A stretch of 5,475 nt of DNA. It comes from an uncultured Paenibacillaceae bacterium (GTDB lineage Bacteria; Bacillota; Bacilli; Paenibacillales; CALAME01). Below the pieces are notes generated by a model that saw nothing but the letters and a program-made list of their open reading frames with translations, was not told where the DNA came from and made no database searches. Of the stretch, positions 1 to 5,475 are shown in pieces; positions within the stretch are counted from its first letter, which is position 1, and each line of letters begins with the position of its first letter. The stretch spans positions 1 to 5,475 of the forward strand of contig CALKAN010000310.1 in assembly GCA_937983035.1 (NCBI GenBank), read 5' to 3'. The translations under genes and the position numbers were made by a program.

Positions 1-1082
1 ACCGGCACCCTTCCTTTCCGGGCATTCATCCCTTGGATCTGGTCAGACAACAGAAAAGCGATGACTTGAAACGCCTCATCTTTATGGCTGCTAGTCGGCA
101 CGATCGTATAGAACGGCGAATTCATTTGCGAGCCAAGCTCTTCATAACCCGGAAACTTCGGAAACGTAACGGCATCCCATCTTAATCCTGACTCCACCGC
201 CGCCGGCAGCTGATCAAGCGGACTGGGGCCTGTTCTCATCGCCAGCGTTTTCGTTTGAAAGAATGCTTCAATTCTGCCCGCATAGCCTAAATCTTCATTC
301 CCTTCAATGTCTTGAAAACGGGTCATGACTCTCATCCAATGCGCCCATTCATCGGAATCGATCATCGCTTGATTCGTTTCAGGATCGATGAATTGCAAAC
401 CCATTTGATTTTTGTACACAGGGTTAAGCCCGCTGTATGAAAATCCGTAATATTGCACTCCGTCTTCGAATCGAGTAGTCTGTGCTGCTAAATCATACAC
501 GTCATCCCAATTCATTCCGTCGATCGGGTAATCGACGCCGAATCGATCAAAGATGTCCAGATTGTACGTAAGCACGCTGTTGTTCAATTCATAAGGCATG
601 ATCAGCAATTGTCCTTCAGGCGAATAAGACTTCGCCGATTCAAGCACGCCCGGAGACAAACGATTCAGGTCAAAATCATGTTTAGCGACGAGCTCTGTCA
701 AATCTGAAGCCAAGTGCAAATCCATCACCGTAAAAATGCCGCCCATCGAATAAGCCGTCATATCCAGCGGCGTCCTTGACGTGATGACTTCTTCAATCGG
801 CGTGCCGGAAATGATATCCAGCGTGATGTGAGGGTACGCTTCTTTCAACGCTTCCAGCTGATCAGCGACCAGCGATTCTGAATAACCATTGTAATACATC
901 GTTAAAGTAACCGGCTCAGTAGGTGCTTGCACCGCTTCTTCTTGCGCCGATTCAACGGCGCTCGGCTGCCGCTCGCTTTCCTCTGCCTGCAGACCTGACT
1001 TGCTGTCATCGCTGCTGCATGCGGGCATGACCGCTAGAAACGCAGCCAGAAATATGAGAATATGAATCCCTTTCCATTTCAT
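1..1082 (-). CDS. Extracellular solute-binding lipoprotein of a sugar-type ABC transporter (family 1), C-terminus cut off by the window edge
   Basis: Binds a solute, probably a carbohydrate, outside the cell and delivers it to ABC permeases; the protein would be anchored to the outer face of the membrane by lipid. I translated 360 codons with no stop. Residues 1-4 carry two lysines, 5-21 are a hydrophobic signal segment, and MPAC ends in Cys22, the likely lipidation site. The Met and Pro before Ala-Cys make this a slightly loose lipobox. Residues 23-57 are a Glu/Ser/Ala/Gln-rich linker. The mature domain begins near VTLTMYYNG (58-66) and shows usual family features: alternating Trp/Tyr positions, NNSVLTYNLDIFD, MNWDDVYDLA, and near the end the QGMNARKGRVP stretch typical of the last third. 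Compared with usual lengths of about 430 residues, some 70-80 are missing. The start is set by GGAGGG at 1091-1096, 8 nt upstream. It lies 52 bp after the AraC gene with no terminator, so cotranscription is likely. The substrate cannot be told. Confidence 0.93.
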   Translation of the reverse strand, partial: MKWKGIHILIFLAAFLAVMPACSSDDSKSGLQAEESERQPSAVESAQEEAVQAPTEPVTLTMYYNGYSESLVADQLEALKEAYPHITLDIISGTPIEEVITSRTPLDMTAYSMGGIFTVMDLHLASDLTELVAKHDFDLNRLSPGVLESAKSYSPEGQLLIMPYELNNSVLTYNLDIFDRFGVDYPIDGMNWDDVYDLAAQTTRFEDGVQYYGFSYSGLNPVYKNQMGLQFIDPETNQAMIDSDEWAHWMRVMTRFQDIEGNEDLGYAGRIEAFFQTKTLAMRTGPSPLDQLPAAVESGLRWDAVTFPKFPGYEELGSQMNSPFYTIVPTSSHKDEAFQVIAFLLSDQIQGMNARKGRVP

Positions 1083-1134
1083 CACTTTTTCCCTCCAATG
1101 TTTTTATTTTGATGTGTAGAGACATGCTTCCTCC

Positions 1135-2052
1135 TTATTTAATGCGGCGAATCCATTTCAGCGTTTCCATTCCTTTCGATTGTTCCCTGTATTCGGTTGG
1201 CGTCAATCCAACGAACGTTTTAAACGTTTTGCTGAACTGCGAAGGGGAAGCGAACCCTGCCAACAATGCGATGTCCGTCAATTTCATTTCCGTATGCTGC
1301 AATATCAGCCGTTTGCTTTCGATCACCCGTTGGAGCAGCACATATTTATGGAAAGTCATTCCCTTTTCTTTTTTGAACTTCCGAATTAAATGGTCCGGGC
1401 TGATGTGAAAAGTGCGCGCCATATGATTCAGAGAAAGATCTTCTTGCAAGTGGGTGCTGATATATGCGCATATTCTGGCAATGACATCTTCTTTATGGAA
1501 GCGCTCTGCATCGGAATCCCCCGCTTTTTCTTGCAATTCGATGCTTCTGCGAATAATGACGGCCAGTTTCAACAATCCGGAAACGACCATTTCTCTCCAG
1601 CCTGTTTGCCGTTTTTGCATCTCTTCATGCAAATCAAACATTAATTGCCTCACTTGCATGTACGTTTCCGGCTGAAGATAAAGCTGCCGAAACGGGATAT
1701 TGCACAAGCTGCGCCATTGTTCATTTGGCAGCAGCGTAGACAGCTTTTCGTCATCGATGAGCATCACCAATCGATTATAAAAACTGGAAGGAGCAACGAA
1801 AACTTGATGGGGCAGCTTTCCTGAAAACATCAGCAATTGACCAGGCGACTGCTTGAAAATATGATTGTCTACAACAAATGTCCCTTGTCCTTCCAAAGTT
1901 AAATTGAGCTCGATTCCCGGTTGAACGTGCAATTTTAAATTGTGCGGCTTCAGATGATCGTGACGCGTATGCACTGGAAAATCTTCAAACCACCTGTACA
2001 CATGATCATTAATTGTCGGCGGGTCAATAAGCAGCGAGCGGTCAATCAGCAT
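1135..2052 (-). CDS. AraC-family transcriptional regulator with N-terminal cupin-like sensor domain
   Basis: A cytoplasmic DNA-binding regulator of 305 residues. The N-terminal half (about 35-100) has the beta-rich, glycine-spaced pattern of the AraC ligand-binding cupin (GIELNLTLEGQGTFVVDNH, then SPGQLLMFSGKLPHQV). The C-terminal domain (about 190-291) has the two helix-turn-helix units: LSLNHMARTFHISPDHLIRK near 206-225, and the more conserved second unit TDIALLAGFASPSQFSKTFK near 259-278, followed by the signature GLTPTEYRE. I place the start at 2052 rather than 2076 because AAAGGAGG (2061-2068) sits 8 nt before the 2052 ATG and would lie inside the coding sequence of the longer form. The gene begins 30 bp after the flavoenzyme stop and precedes the lipoprotein gene. 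It is thus likely part of the operon it controls and may autoregulate through the direct repeats at 3755-3777. The effector is unknown; activation is more usual than repression in this family. Confidence 0.95.
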   Translation of the reverse strand: MLIDRSLLIDPPTINDHVYRWFEDFPVHTRHDHLKPHNLKLHVQPGIELNLTLEGQGTFVVDNHIFKQSPGQLLMFSGKLPHQVFVAPSSFYNRLVMLIDDEKLSTLLPNEQWRSLCNIPFRQLYLQPETYMQVRQLMFDLHEEMQKRQTGWREMVVSGLLKLAVIIRRSIELQEKAGDSDAERFHKEDVIARICAYISTHLQEDLSLNHMARTFHISPDHLIRKFKKEKGMTFHKYVLLQRVIESKRLILQHTEMKLTDIALLAGFASPSQFSKTFKTFVGLTPTEYREQSKGMETLKWIRRIK

Positions 2053-2060
2053 TGTGTACG

Positions 2061-2068
2061 CCTCCTTT
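2061..2068 (-). promoter_or_regulatory. Ribosome binding site deciding the AraC start
   Basis: AAAGGAGG on the minus strand, 8 nt upstream of the ATG at 2052. It matches the 16S anti-Shine-Dalgarno almost fully and lies downstream of the alternative ATG at 2076, which makes 2052 the preferred start. Confidence 0.88.
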
Positions 2069-2082
2069 GGAATCATCTCATG

Positions 2083-3648
2083 TCATGCTTGCGGCCAAAC
2101 CAGCTCAATGCCATGACGAATTAAACACTGTTGAAATTCCTCCAGCAGCTGCTCATCAGCGCGGACAGCCCGCGGCGGCTCGCCTTTATCCAAACAGAAT
2201 GAAGCCAAAAGGCCTGCAGATTCGCCAATGTTCCATTCCACGGGATGCAAACGGTAGCAGCCATTTGTAATGTGAGTCGTGCCAATGTTCTTATTCGCCG
2301 GCAGCAAATTGTTTAAACGAACCGGCAGCAAGCTGCCAAGGGGAATCTGAAACCTGAGCGGAGCAAAATGAATGTAATGACGGTTGCCGGTGCTCGGATG
2401 AAGATCGATCGAATAGTACCCGATTCCGACGGAATCTTTAAACGCCTCCGCTTTTCCATCCGCATGAAAAGGCCTCGTAATATGCTGCTCCAGAATGGTA
2501 AATTCTGCCTTGATTCGCCTGGATTCGCGAATATAGGGATATTTGGCCAAACCGTCTTCTGTACCGAGCACATCTTTGCGAAGACGCAGCTCATGGTAGC
2601 CGTAACCGCCGTCATGGCGAGGCGCTTCGGTCTGCAGCCAATACAGCAAGGAAAGGCTGAGCTGCTTTGCTCCTTCCAGATGACGTCTTTTCTCTTCCTC
2701 GCTGACATCGATGATCGGTCCGATAAAATAGTCATTTTGCGGCCAATTGATAATCGTCACATCCCCTTCATAAGTTCCCGGCGCAAAATTGGCGCGATCG
2801 ATAATGCGTCGATAGTTAAACAAGCTGAAATGATCGCCTTCCGGAAATAATACGTAGCGTCTGGCTTCGTGCGTGGCTGGATTCGGCCCGATCCAGTCAA
2901 ACATTTTGGCAGGCCAGAAATCCGGCCGATATTGATTCCAAAAATCATAGTCTTTCGGCTTGTCAATCGTATGATCTTCGCCTTCGATGAAATCAACGGC
3001 AAAGCAATATGTAATCGCCTGCATATCTGTCAGATCAGGTTCGCCTGGCAGCGCGTGCGGTTCGCCGGTTTGCTTTTGCGATTCGGAACCGGTTACATAT
3101 TCCGCCCCGGTTAAAGGCAGCAAATCTCCGCATTCCGTCGCATCAAGCACATAAGGGGCGTGAATGACCACTTCTTCGTCTGTATTTAAATTGCGAACGT
3201 TCACAGAACGCACCTGATCTCCTTCTGTTTCCGCGGATACCGGGACATGGTTCAACAAAATGTTCATCCTTCCGCTGTGGACATATGGGGCCGCCATCTG
3301 ATATAACACGGCCAAAGCTGTTCGCGGCTCATGAGCTATGCGGCTGACAAGCGCGTTTCCCGCATTAAAATATTTTTGCTGTTTCCCTTGCTTCGACAAC
3401 GGAAAATGGCTGCGGTAATAATTCCGCACGCCGTCGCGAAACTCCCGATAACTGCGCGTGCAGCCTGTTGTTTCAATCCACGGGTGTTCATCCGGCGGCA
3501 CGCCTTGGGCTGTAATTTGTCCGCCAATCCAGTCCGTTTCTTCCGTCAGGATAACTTTCTTTCCGGATCTGGCGGCAGCAAGCGCTGCTGCAAAACCGCC
3601 CAATCCGCCCCCGATCACCGCAATTTCTGCGTGCAATTCTCGTGCCAT
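2083..3648 (-). CDS. FAD-dependent oxidoreductase (FAD_oxidored-type family)
   Basis: A predicted cytoplasmic flavoprotein of 521 residues. Near the N-terminus is a Rossmann dinucleotide-binding motif, GGGLGG (13-18, GxGxxG), after a hydrophobic strand, with acidic residues E36/E37 ending the second strand to bind the adenosine ribose, then the conserved WIGGQ (40-44). LDATECGDLLPLTGA is the second FAD-contacting segment. RESRRI (around 374-379) and the C-terminal stretch NLLPANKNIG...GCYRLHPVEWNIGESAG (roughly 447-480) are typical of the FAD_oxidored group, sometimes annotated as xanthan-lyase-related oxidoreductases. There is no signal peptide or membrane segment. The start at 3648 is supported by AAAGGAG at 3659-3665, 10 nt upstream. 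It is first in an apparent operon with an AraC regulator and a sugar-type binding protein, suggesting it oxidises a transported sugar or its product; that is inference, since the family has few biochemically defined members. No frameshift or truncation is seen. Confidence 0.92.
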   Translation of the reverse strand: MARELHAEIAVIGGGLGGFAAALAAARSGKKVILTEETDWIGGQITAQGVPPDEHPWIETTGCTRSYREFRDGVRNYYRSHFPLSKQGKQQKYFNAGNALVSRIAHEPRTALAVLYQMAAPYVHSGRMNILLNHVPVSAETEGDQVRSVNVRNLNTDEEVVIHAPYVLDATECGDLLPLTGAEYVTGSESQKQTGEPHALPGEPDLTDMQAITYCFAVDFIEGEDHTIDKPKDYDFWNQYRPDFWPAKMFDWIGPNPATHEARRYVLFPEGDHFSLFNYRRIIDRANFAPGTYEGDVTIINWPQNDYFIGPIIDVSEEEKRRHLEGAKQLSLSLLYWLQTEAPRHDGGYGYHELRLRKDVLGTEDGLAKYPYIRESRRIKAEFTILEQHITRPFHADGKAEAFKDSVGIGYYSIDLHPSTGNRHYIHFAPLRFQIPLGSLLPVRLNNLLPANKNIGTTHITNGCYRLHPVEWNIGESAGLLASFCLDKGEPPRAVRADEQLLEEFQQCLIRHGIELVWPQA

Positions 3649-3727
3649 TCTCTTTAAGCTCCTTTCAACTTGCCAAGCTCCATCTGCTCTGTCTTTGCAT
3701 CAGCTGTCTCGTCCATTCTTTATTCAA

Positions 3728-3757
3728 ATGATAACCTTTTCATAAACTCAGTGTCTA
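3728..3757 (-). promoter_or_regulatory. Predicted sigma-A promoter of the flavoenzyme-AraC-lipoprotein operon
   Basis: On the minus strand TAGACA (3752-3757, 5 of 6 matches to TTGACA) and TATCAT (3728-3733, 5 of 6 to TATAAT) are separated by 18 bp. Transcription would start near 3721, giving a leader of about 70 nt before the ATG at 3648. The -35 box overlaps the promoter-proximal CGAATAG repeat, the arrangement expected for an AraC-type activator touching RNA polymerase. Confidence 0.6.
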
Positions 3758-3777
3758 TTCGATTTTAGACCTATTCG
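3755..3777 (-). promoter_or_regulatory. Tandem direct repeat, candidate AraC-family operator
   Basis: CGAATAG occurs twice in the same orientation on the minus strand (3771-3777 and 3755-3761) with a 16-bp period. Same-orientation half-sites next to or over the -35 box are characteristic of AraC-family activator sites. The nearest candidate to bind is the AraC protein encoded as the second gene of the same operon. GTCTA and TAGAC also form a short inverted repeat within the same stretch, so a dimeric repressor site is the alternative. Confidence 0.5.
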
Positions 3778-3787
3778 TTATGCATAA
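3778..3787. repeat. 10-bp perfect palindrome TTATGCATAA beside the operator
   Basis: TTATGCATAA is its own reverse complement and abuts the distal CGAATAG repeat. A 10-bp palindrome in AT-rich DNA could be chance, but its position directly upstream of the tandem repeats makes an extended binding site possible. Confidence 0.4.
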
Positions 3788-3792
3788 TCGAT

Positions 3793-3823
3793 ATTTTAGC
3801 AAGACCAACCGCTTTTCATGCAA
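3793..3823 (-). promoter_or_regulatory. Possible second, upstream extended -10 promoter
   Basis: TGCTAAAAT on the minus strand (3793-3801) fits an extended -10 element, and TTGCAT (3818-3823) lies 19 bp before it, a long spacer. If used, transcripts would start upstream of the CGAATAG repeats, which would then act as a downstream roadblock rather than an activator site. It is weaker than the candidate at 3728-3757. Confidence 0.25.
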
Positions 3824-3856
3824 TCGTAATGCAGCACCCCGCGGGAACAAATTCGC

Positions 3857-3875
3857 TTATGCCATTCCAGCATAA
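3857..3875. repeat. Short inverted repeat TTATGC-7-GCATAA
   Basis: TTATGC (3857-3862) and GCATAA (3870-3875) are perfect complements separated by 7 bp. There is no U-tract, so it is not a terminator. The same hexamers make up the palindrome at 3778-3787. Confidence 0.35.
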
Positions 3876-3880
3876 ATTTC

Positions 3881-3909
3881 AAAAAAAAACAGCTCCCAAT
3901 TGAGCTGTT
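3881..3909 (-). terminator. Rho-independent terminator of the PhnP-like gene
   Basis: Read on the minus strand, AACAGCTC (3909-3902) pairs with GAGCTGTT (3895-3888) as a perfect 8-bp stem with a 6-nt loop, followed at once by a run of T (a plus-strand A run at 3881-3889, of which the last two bases also pair in the stem). It lies about 30 bp after the TAA at 3940-3942. The T run is present only in the minus direction, so the signal is one-way and insulates the next operon. Confidence 0.92.
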
Positions 3910-3939
3910 CGTGATTTTAATTACACCTCTTCAGCGGCA

Positions 3940-4752
3940 TTAAACCGTCAAGATCATGCCGTCATAAGCCGCTTGGATCCCATGAGGCGCATAAAATGAT
4001 TCCAAATCTTCATGCATCATGCCGCAGTTGTGAGAAAAATGCGTCACAACGATCTTGCTGTCCGGCGTGATCATCTTTTTGCTTTCGAACACAGCCTTCA
4101 TCTCCAGAATCGCTTCATTGTTCATATGATTGCGCCGTCCCGGGAGCGGTCCGTTCGTATTGTCAAGCAGCGCTGCATGGAGCGTTTTCCCTTCCAGCCA
4201 TTGCCACGTCTCTTCTGGAAACCAGCCTGTATCATGGCCGTACAGCAATGTTTTCCCATTTCTTTCAATATAGAATATAAAGCATGTTTGTCTTTGATCA
4301 TGATCCGCCGGCAAAGGAGTCACGAAAGTATCCTTCTCCAGCTCGAACGTTCGATACGGATGAATCAAATGCAGTTCCAGCCGGTCTTTGTTCAGAGTGA
4401 CAGATTGCAAACAGCGCTGCAGCGCCAGATCATGACCGTAAATTTTTAATGGATGATCGATGCCGTGCGCATATACCGGATTGCGGTTTTCCAGTTCATC
4501 TGCTTGCAAATGATCCGAATGCGCATGCGTAATCAACAAATATTTGATCGCAGCCATGTCGATGCCGTCTCTGAGCATATGGTAATAACTGTCCGGCGGA
4601 AAATCGACCTTCAAAATGTCATCGATGATCGCCGACGAACGGGAACGAATATTTTTCCCGCCTAATTTTCTTGCTTTAACGCAATGTTCGCACCGGCAAA
4701 ACAAACCTGGAAACCCTTCCGCAGCCGCCGTGCCTAAAATATGTATTTTCAT
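3940..4752 (-). CDS. PhnP-like metallo-beta-lactamase-fold hydrolase (probable phosphodiesterase)
   Basis: A soluble, probably dinuclear-metal hydrolase of 270 residues. The N-terminus reads GTAAAEGFPG and then C19-R-C21-E-H-C24, matching the CxCxxC structural zinc knuckle of E. coli PhnP, the phosphoribosyl cyclic phosphate phosphodiesterase. The catalytic signature is THAHSDH (H76, H78, D80, H81), followed by DH at 150-151, GHDTG with D174, RNH with H209, THFSH (H238, H241) and a C-terminal YDGMILTV resembling the end of PhnP (FDGMEIGVA). All expected metal ligands are present, so an active enzyme is likely. PqqB shares the fold and N-terminal pattern but is longer. No C-P lyase genes are visible, so the natural substrate may differ from PhnP's. 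The start at 4752 is chosen because GGGAGG (4762-4767) lies 9 nt before it; the ATG at 4779 would place that site inside the gene. It is a single-gene unit ending in a strong terminator. Confidence 0.92.
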   Translation of the reverse strand: MKIHILGTAAAEGFPGLFCRCEHCVKARKLGGKNIRSRSSAIIDDILKVDFPPDSYYHMLRDGIDMAAIKYLLITHAHSDHLQADELENRNPVYAHGIDHPLKIYGHDLALQRCLQSVTLNKDRLELHLIHPYRTFELEKDTFVTPLPADHDQRQTCFIFYIERNGKTLLYGHDTGWFPEETWQWLEGKTLHAALLDNTNGPLPGRRNHMNNEAILEMKAVFESKKMITPDSKIVVTHFSHNCGMMHEDLESFYAPHGIQAAYDGMILTV

Positions 4753-4761
4753 TTGGACCAG

Positions 4762-4767
4762 CCTCCC
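4762..4767 (-). promoter_or_regulatory. Ribosome binding site deciding the PhnP-like start
   Basis: GGGAGG on the minus strand, 9 nt upstream of the ATG at 4752. It would be internal if translation began at 4779. Starting at 4752 also puts the first beta strand (MKIHILGT) at the N-terminus, as in PhnP relatives. Confidence 0.82.
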
Positions 4768-4850
4768 AATTTCAAACATTTTTCTATCTGTATGATTTTT
4801 CTTTCAGTATATTTCTTCAAATTTTTTCAAAAACGGCATCTTCTTCGTTT

Positions 4851-4880
4851 ATTTTATCAATCAACCGGCTGTTTTATCAT
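4851..4880 (-). promoter_or_regulatory. Predicted promoter of the PhnP-like gene
   Basis: On the minus strand TAAAAT (4851-4856, 5 of 6 to TATAAT) is preceded by TGa, making an extended -10 element. ATGATA (4875-4880, 4 of 6 to TTGACA) lies 18 bp upstream. The start would be near 4844, giving a leader of roughly 90 nt. Confidence 0.45.
4852..4879 (+). repeat. 8-bp direct repeat TTTTATCA with 20-bp period
   Basis: TTTTATCA occurs at 4852-4859 and 4872-4879, close to two helical turns apart, overlapping both core elements of the predicted PhnP-like promoter. It may be an operator, or simply reflect the similar -10-like and -35-like words in AT-rich DNA. Confidence 0.4.
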
Positions 4881-4905
4881 AAACTTTTTTGAAAATGAGA
4901 GGATT

Positions 4906-4935
4906 TTTACATTCTGCCAAGAAATAAGATAGTAT
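4906..4935 (+). promoter_or_regulatory. Predicted promoter of the yjbQ-family gene
   Basis: TTTACA (4906-4911, 5 of 6 to TTGACA) is followed after 18 bp by TAGTAT (4930-4935, 4 of 6 to TATAAT); an overlapping GATAGT at 16 bp is an alternative -10. Transcription would begin near 4942, about 95 nt before the ATG at 5037. Confidence 0.4.
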
Positions 4936-5023
4936 GACGATTTGAGGATTTTCCATCCCGTCCAAATTTATTTTTTTGCTAAATGAAAACGAATGGAACA
5001 TGTCGCGAATGAATTCTCATAAT

Positions 5024-5028
5024 GGAGG
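5024..5028 (+). promoter_or_regulatory. Ribosome binding site deciding the yjbQ-family start
   Basis: GGAGG lies 8 nt upstream of the ATG at 5037. It overlaps the last base of the alternative ATG at 5022, which therefore has no usable site of its own from this sequence. A further in-frame ATG at 5046 would be 17 nt away, which is too far. Confidence 0.82.
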
Positions 5029-5036
5029 CTGTCATC

Positions 5037-5447
5037 ATGTTGCTTATGTTCAGCTTATCGACCAAACAAAGAGACCAAATTGTAGACATTACCGCTCAAG
5101 TGCAAGAGATGATCCAACAAGAAGAAGTAAAGCAGGGGTATGCCATCATCTACTCTCCTCATACGACCGCTGGAATCTGCATTAACGAAAATGCAGACCC
5201 TGATGTGAAACACGACGTCCTGATGCGCCTGAATGAAATTTTCCCCTGGGAACATCCGAACGATCGTCACGGCGAGGGGAATACAGCCGCTCATCTCAAG
5301 GCGATTATGACGGGCACGTCTCAGATGGTGCTGATCGATGATGGCAAGCTTGTGCTGGGCCGCTGGCAAGGCATCTACTTCTGTGAATTTGACGGTCCAA
5401 GGCAAAGAACGTGTCTCGTTAAAATCATCAAAGAGGAAAGTGATTGA
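5037..5447 (+). CDS. yjbQ: YjbQ/UPF0047-family protein (secondary thiamine-phosphate synthase annotation)
   Basis: A small soluble protein of 136 residues, the usual length for this widespread family. It carries the family's conserved blocks in order: SPHTTAGI (40-47) and NENADPDV (50-57), the central HGEGNTAAHLKA (78-89) with H79, E80 and H86 likely around the conserved pocket, G-x-S and the LGRWQGI strand (107-113), and the C-terminal CEFDGPRQR (116-124). E. coli YjbQ was reported to replace thiamine phosphate synthase when overproduced, hence the common name, but the physiological role is not settled. No thiamine genes and no TPP riboswitch are visible here, so the context gives no support for a thiamine role. 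The gene is transcribed away from the PhnP-like gene. Only 28 bp follow the stop in the window. Confidence 0.95.
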   Translation: MLLMFSLSTKQRDQIVDITAQVQEMIQQEEVKQGYAIIYSPHTTAGICINENADPDVKHDVLMRLNEIFPWEHPNDRHGEGNTAAHLKAIMTGTSQMVLIDDGKLVLGRWQGIYFCEFDGPRQRTCLVKIIKEESD

Positions 5448-5475
5448 TATTCATTTTATTTTTTTGCCGATTCTC
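5448..5475. other. Short AT-rich tail after the yjbQ-family gene
   Basis: A T-rich stretch without a visible hairpin upstream of the T run. No terminator can be called from what is shown, and any continuation lies outside the window. Confidence 0.5.

Larger units (their letters stand above)
3649..3939. other. Intergenic region between the PhnP-like gene and the flavoenzyme operon
   Basis: This 291-bp stretch carries no credible gene. Read in the minus direction it holds, in order, the terminator of the PhnP-like gene (3881-3909), a TTATGC/GCATAA inverted repeat (3857-3875), a possible upstream extended -10 promoter (3793-3823), a 10-bp palindrome (3778-3787), tandem CGAATAG repeats (3755-3777), the main promoter (3728-3757) and a leader of about 70 nt ending in the ribosome binding site. 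Confidence 0.8.
4753..5036. other. Divergent intergenic region between the PhnP-like gene and the yjbQ-family gene
   Basis: This 284-bp AT-rich stretch has no credible gene. It holds a predicted minus-strand promoter (4851-4880) with overlapping TTTTATCA direct repeats and a predicted plus-strand promoter (4906-4935). The rest, including the T run at 4970-4978, shows no stable hairpin that I can see. Confidence 0.75.

Noticed and set aside
1083..1134. A possible terminator or promoter between the AraC and lipoprotein genes
   Set aside because: The 52-bp gap has a T-rich patch on the plus strand but no GC-rich hairpin and no -35/-10 pair with usual spacing in the minus direction.
1109..1408. 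A 99-codon plus-strand frame antisense to the AraC helix-turn-helix region
   Set aside because: The opposite strand encodes highly conserved helix-turn-helix sequence, and the antisense product resembles no family.
2313..2735. A 140-codon open frame on the minus strand within the flavoenzyme gene
   Set aside because: It overlaps conserved parts of the flavoenzyme in another frame, has no convincing ribosome binding site, and its product is arginine- and serine-rich without family features.
2368..2850. A 160-codon open frame on the plus strand antisense to the flavoenzyme gene
   Set aside because: It is antisense to a clearly conserved gene, has no recognisable domain and no ribosome binding site or promoter of its own.
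3801..3820. A possible catabolite-repression (cre) site around the AACCGCTTTTCA stretch
   Set aside because: The CG core is there, but the flanking TG and CA positions fall out of register by a base, so it does not match the cre consensus.
4890..4952. A repeated GAGGATTTT word at 4899-4907 and 4944-4952
   Set aside because: Two copies of a 9-mer 45 bp apart in AT-rich DNA, with no symmetry and no clear relation to a promoter element, are not enough to call a site.
4942..5036. A TPP riboswitch in the leader of the yjbQ-family gene
   Set aside because: Looked for because of the thiamine annotation, but the leader of about 95 nt has neither the conserved CUGAGA core nor the paired arms of the THI element.
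5055..5405. A 116-codon minus-strand frame antisense to the yjbQ-family gene
   Set aside because: The plus strand encodes all conserved UPF0047 motifs over the same interval, so this is a shadow frame.

Overview
The window looks like chromosomal DNA from a low-to-moderate GC Gram-positive bacterium (Bacillota), most likely a Paenibacillus-like member of the Bacillales. The grounds are strong GGAGG-type ribosome binding sites in front of every gene, sigma-A-like promoters, a hairpin-plus-U-tract terminator, and an AraC regulator encoded beside a solute-binding lipoprotein, a pairing common in that group. The genus is inference. I see no mobile element, CRISPR array, rRNA or tRNA.

There are three blocks. 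Block 1 (3777 down to 1, minus strand) is an apparent operon. A promoter with direct repeats overlapping its -35 box drives an FAD-dependent oxidoreductase (521 aa), an AraC-family regulator (305 aa from the preferred start) and an ABC-transporter sugar-type solute-binding lipoprotein, which runs off the left edge with its C-terminus missing. Gaps inside the block are short (30 and 52 bp) and hold no terminator. Block 2 (about 4880 to 3881, minus strand) is a single gene for a PhnP-like metallo-beta-lactamase-fold hydrolase with its own promoter and a clear intrinsic terminator. Block 3 (4906 to 5447, plus strand) is a divergent gene for a YjbQ/UPF0047-family protein.

The simplest reading of block 1 is a carbohydrate (or other small polar solute) response module. 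The lipoprotein would capture the substrate outside the cell for permeases encoded beyond the left edge, and the AraC protein would sense it or a derivative. The flavoenzyme would act on it or on a breakdown product. The substrate cannot be read from the sequence. Blocks 2 and 3 share an intergenic region but have no evident link to block 1.

For three genes (AraC, PhnP-like, YjbQ) the longest open frame starts too early, because the ribosome binding site lies inside the extra N-terminal codons. Corrected starts are given. No clearly new system is visible. The most testable signals are the tandem CGAATAG operator in front of the flavoenzyme and the orphan PhnP-like enzyme.
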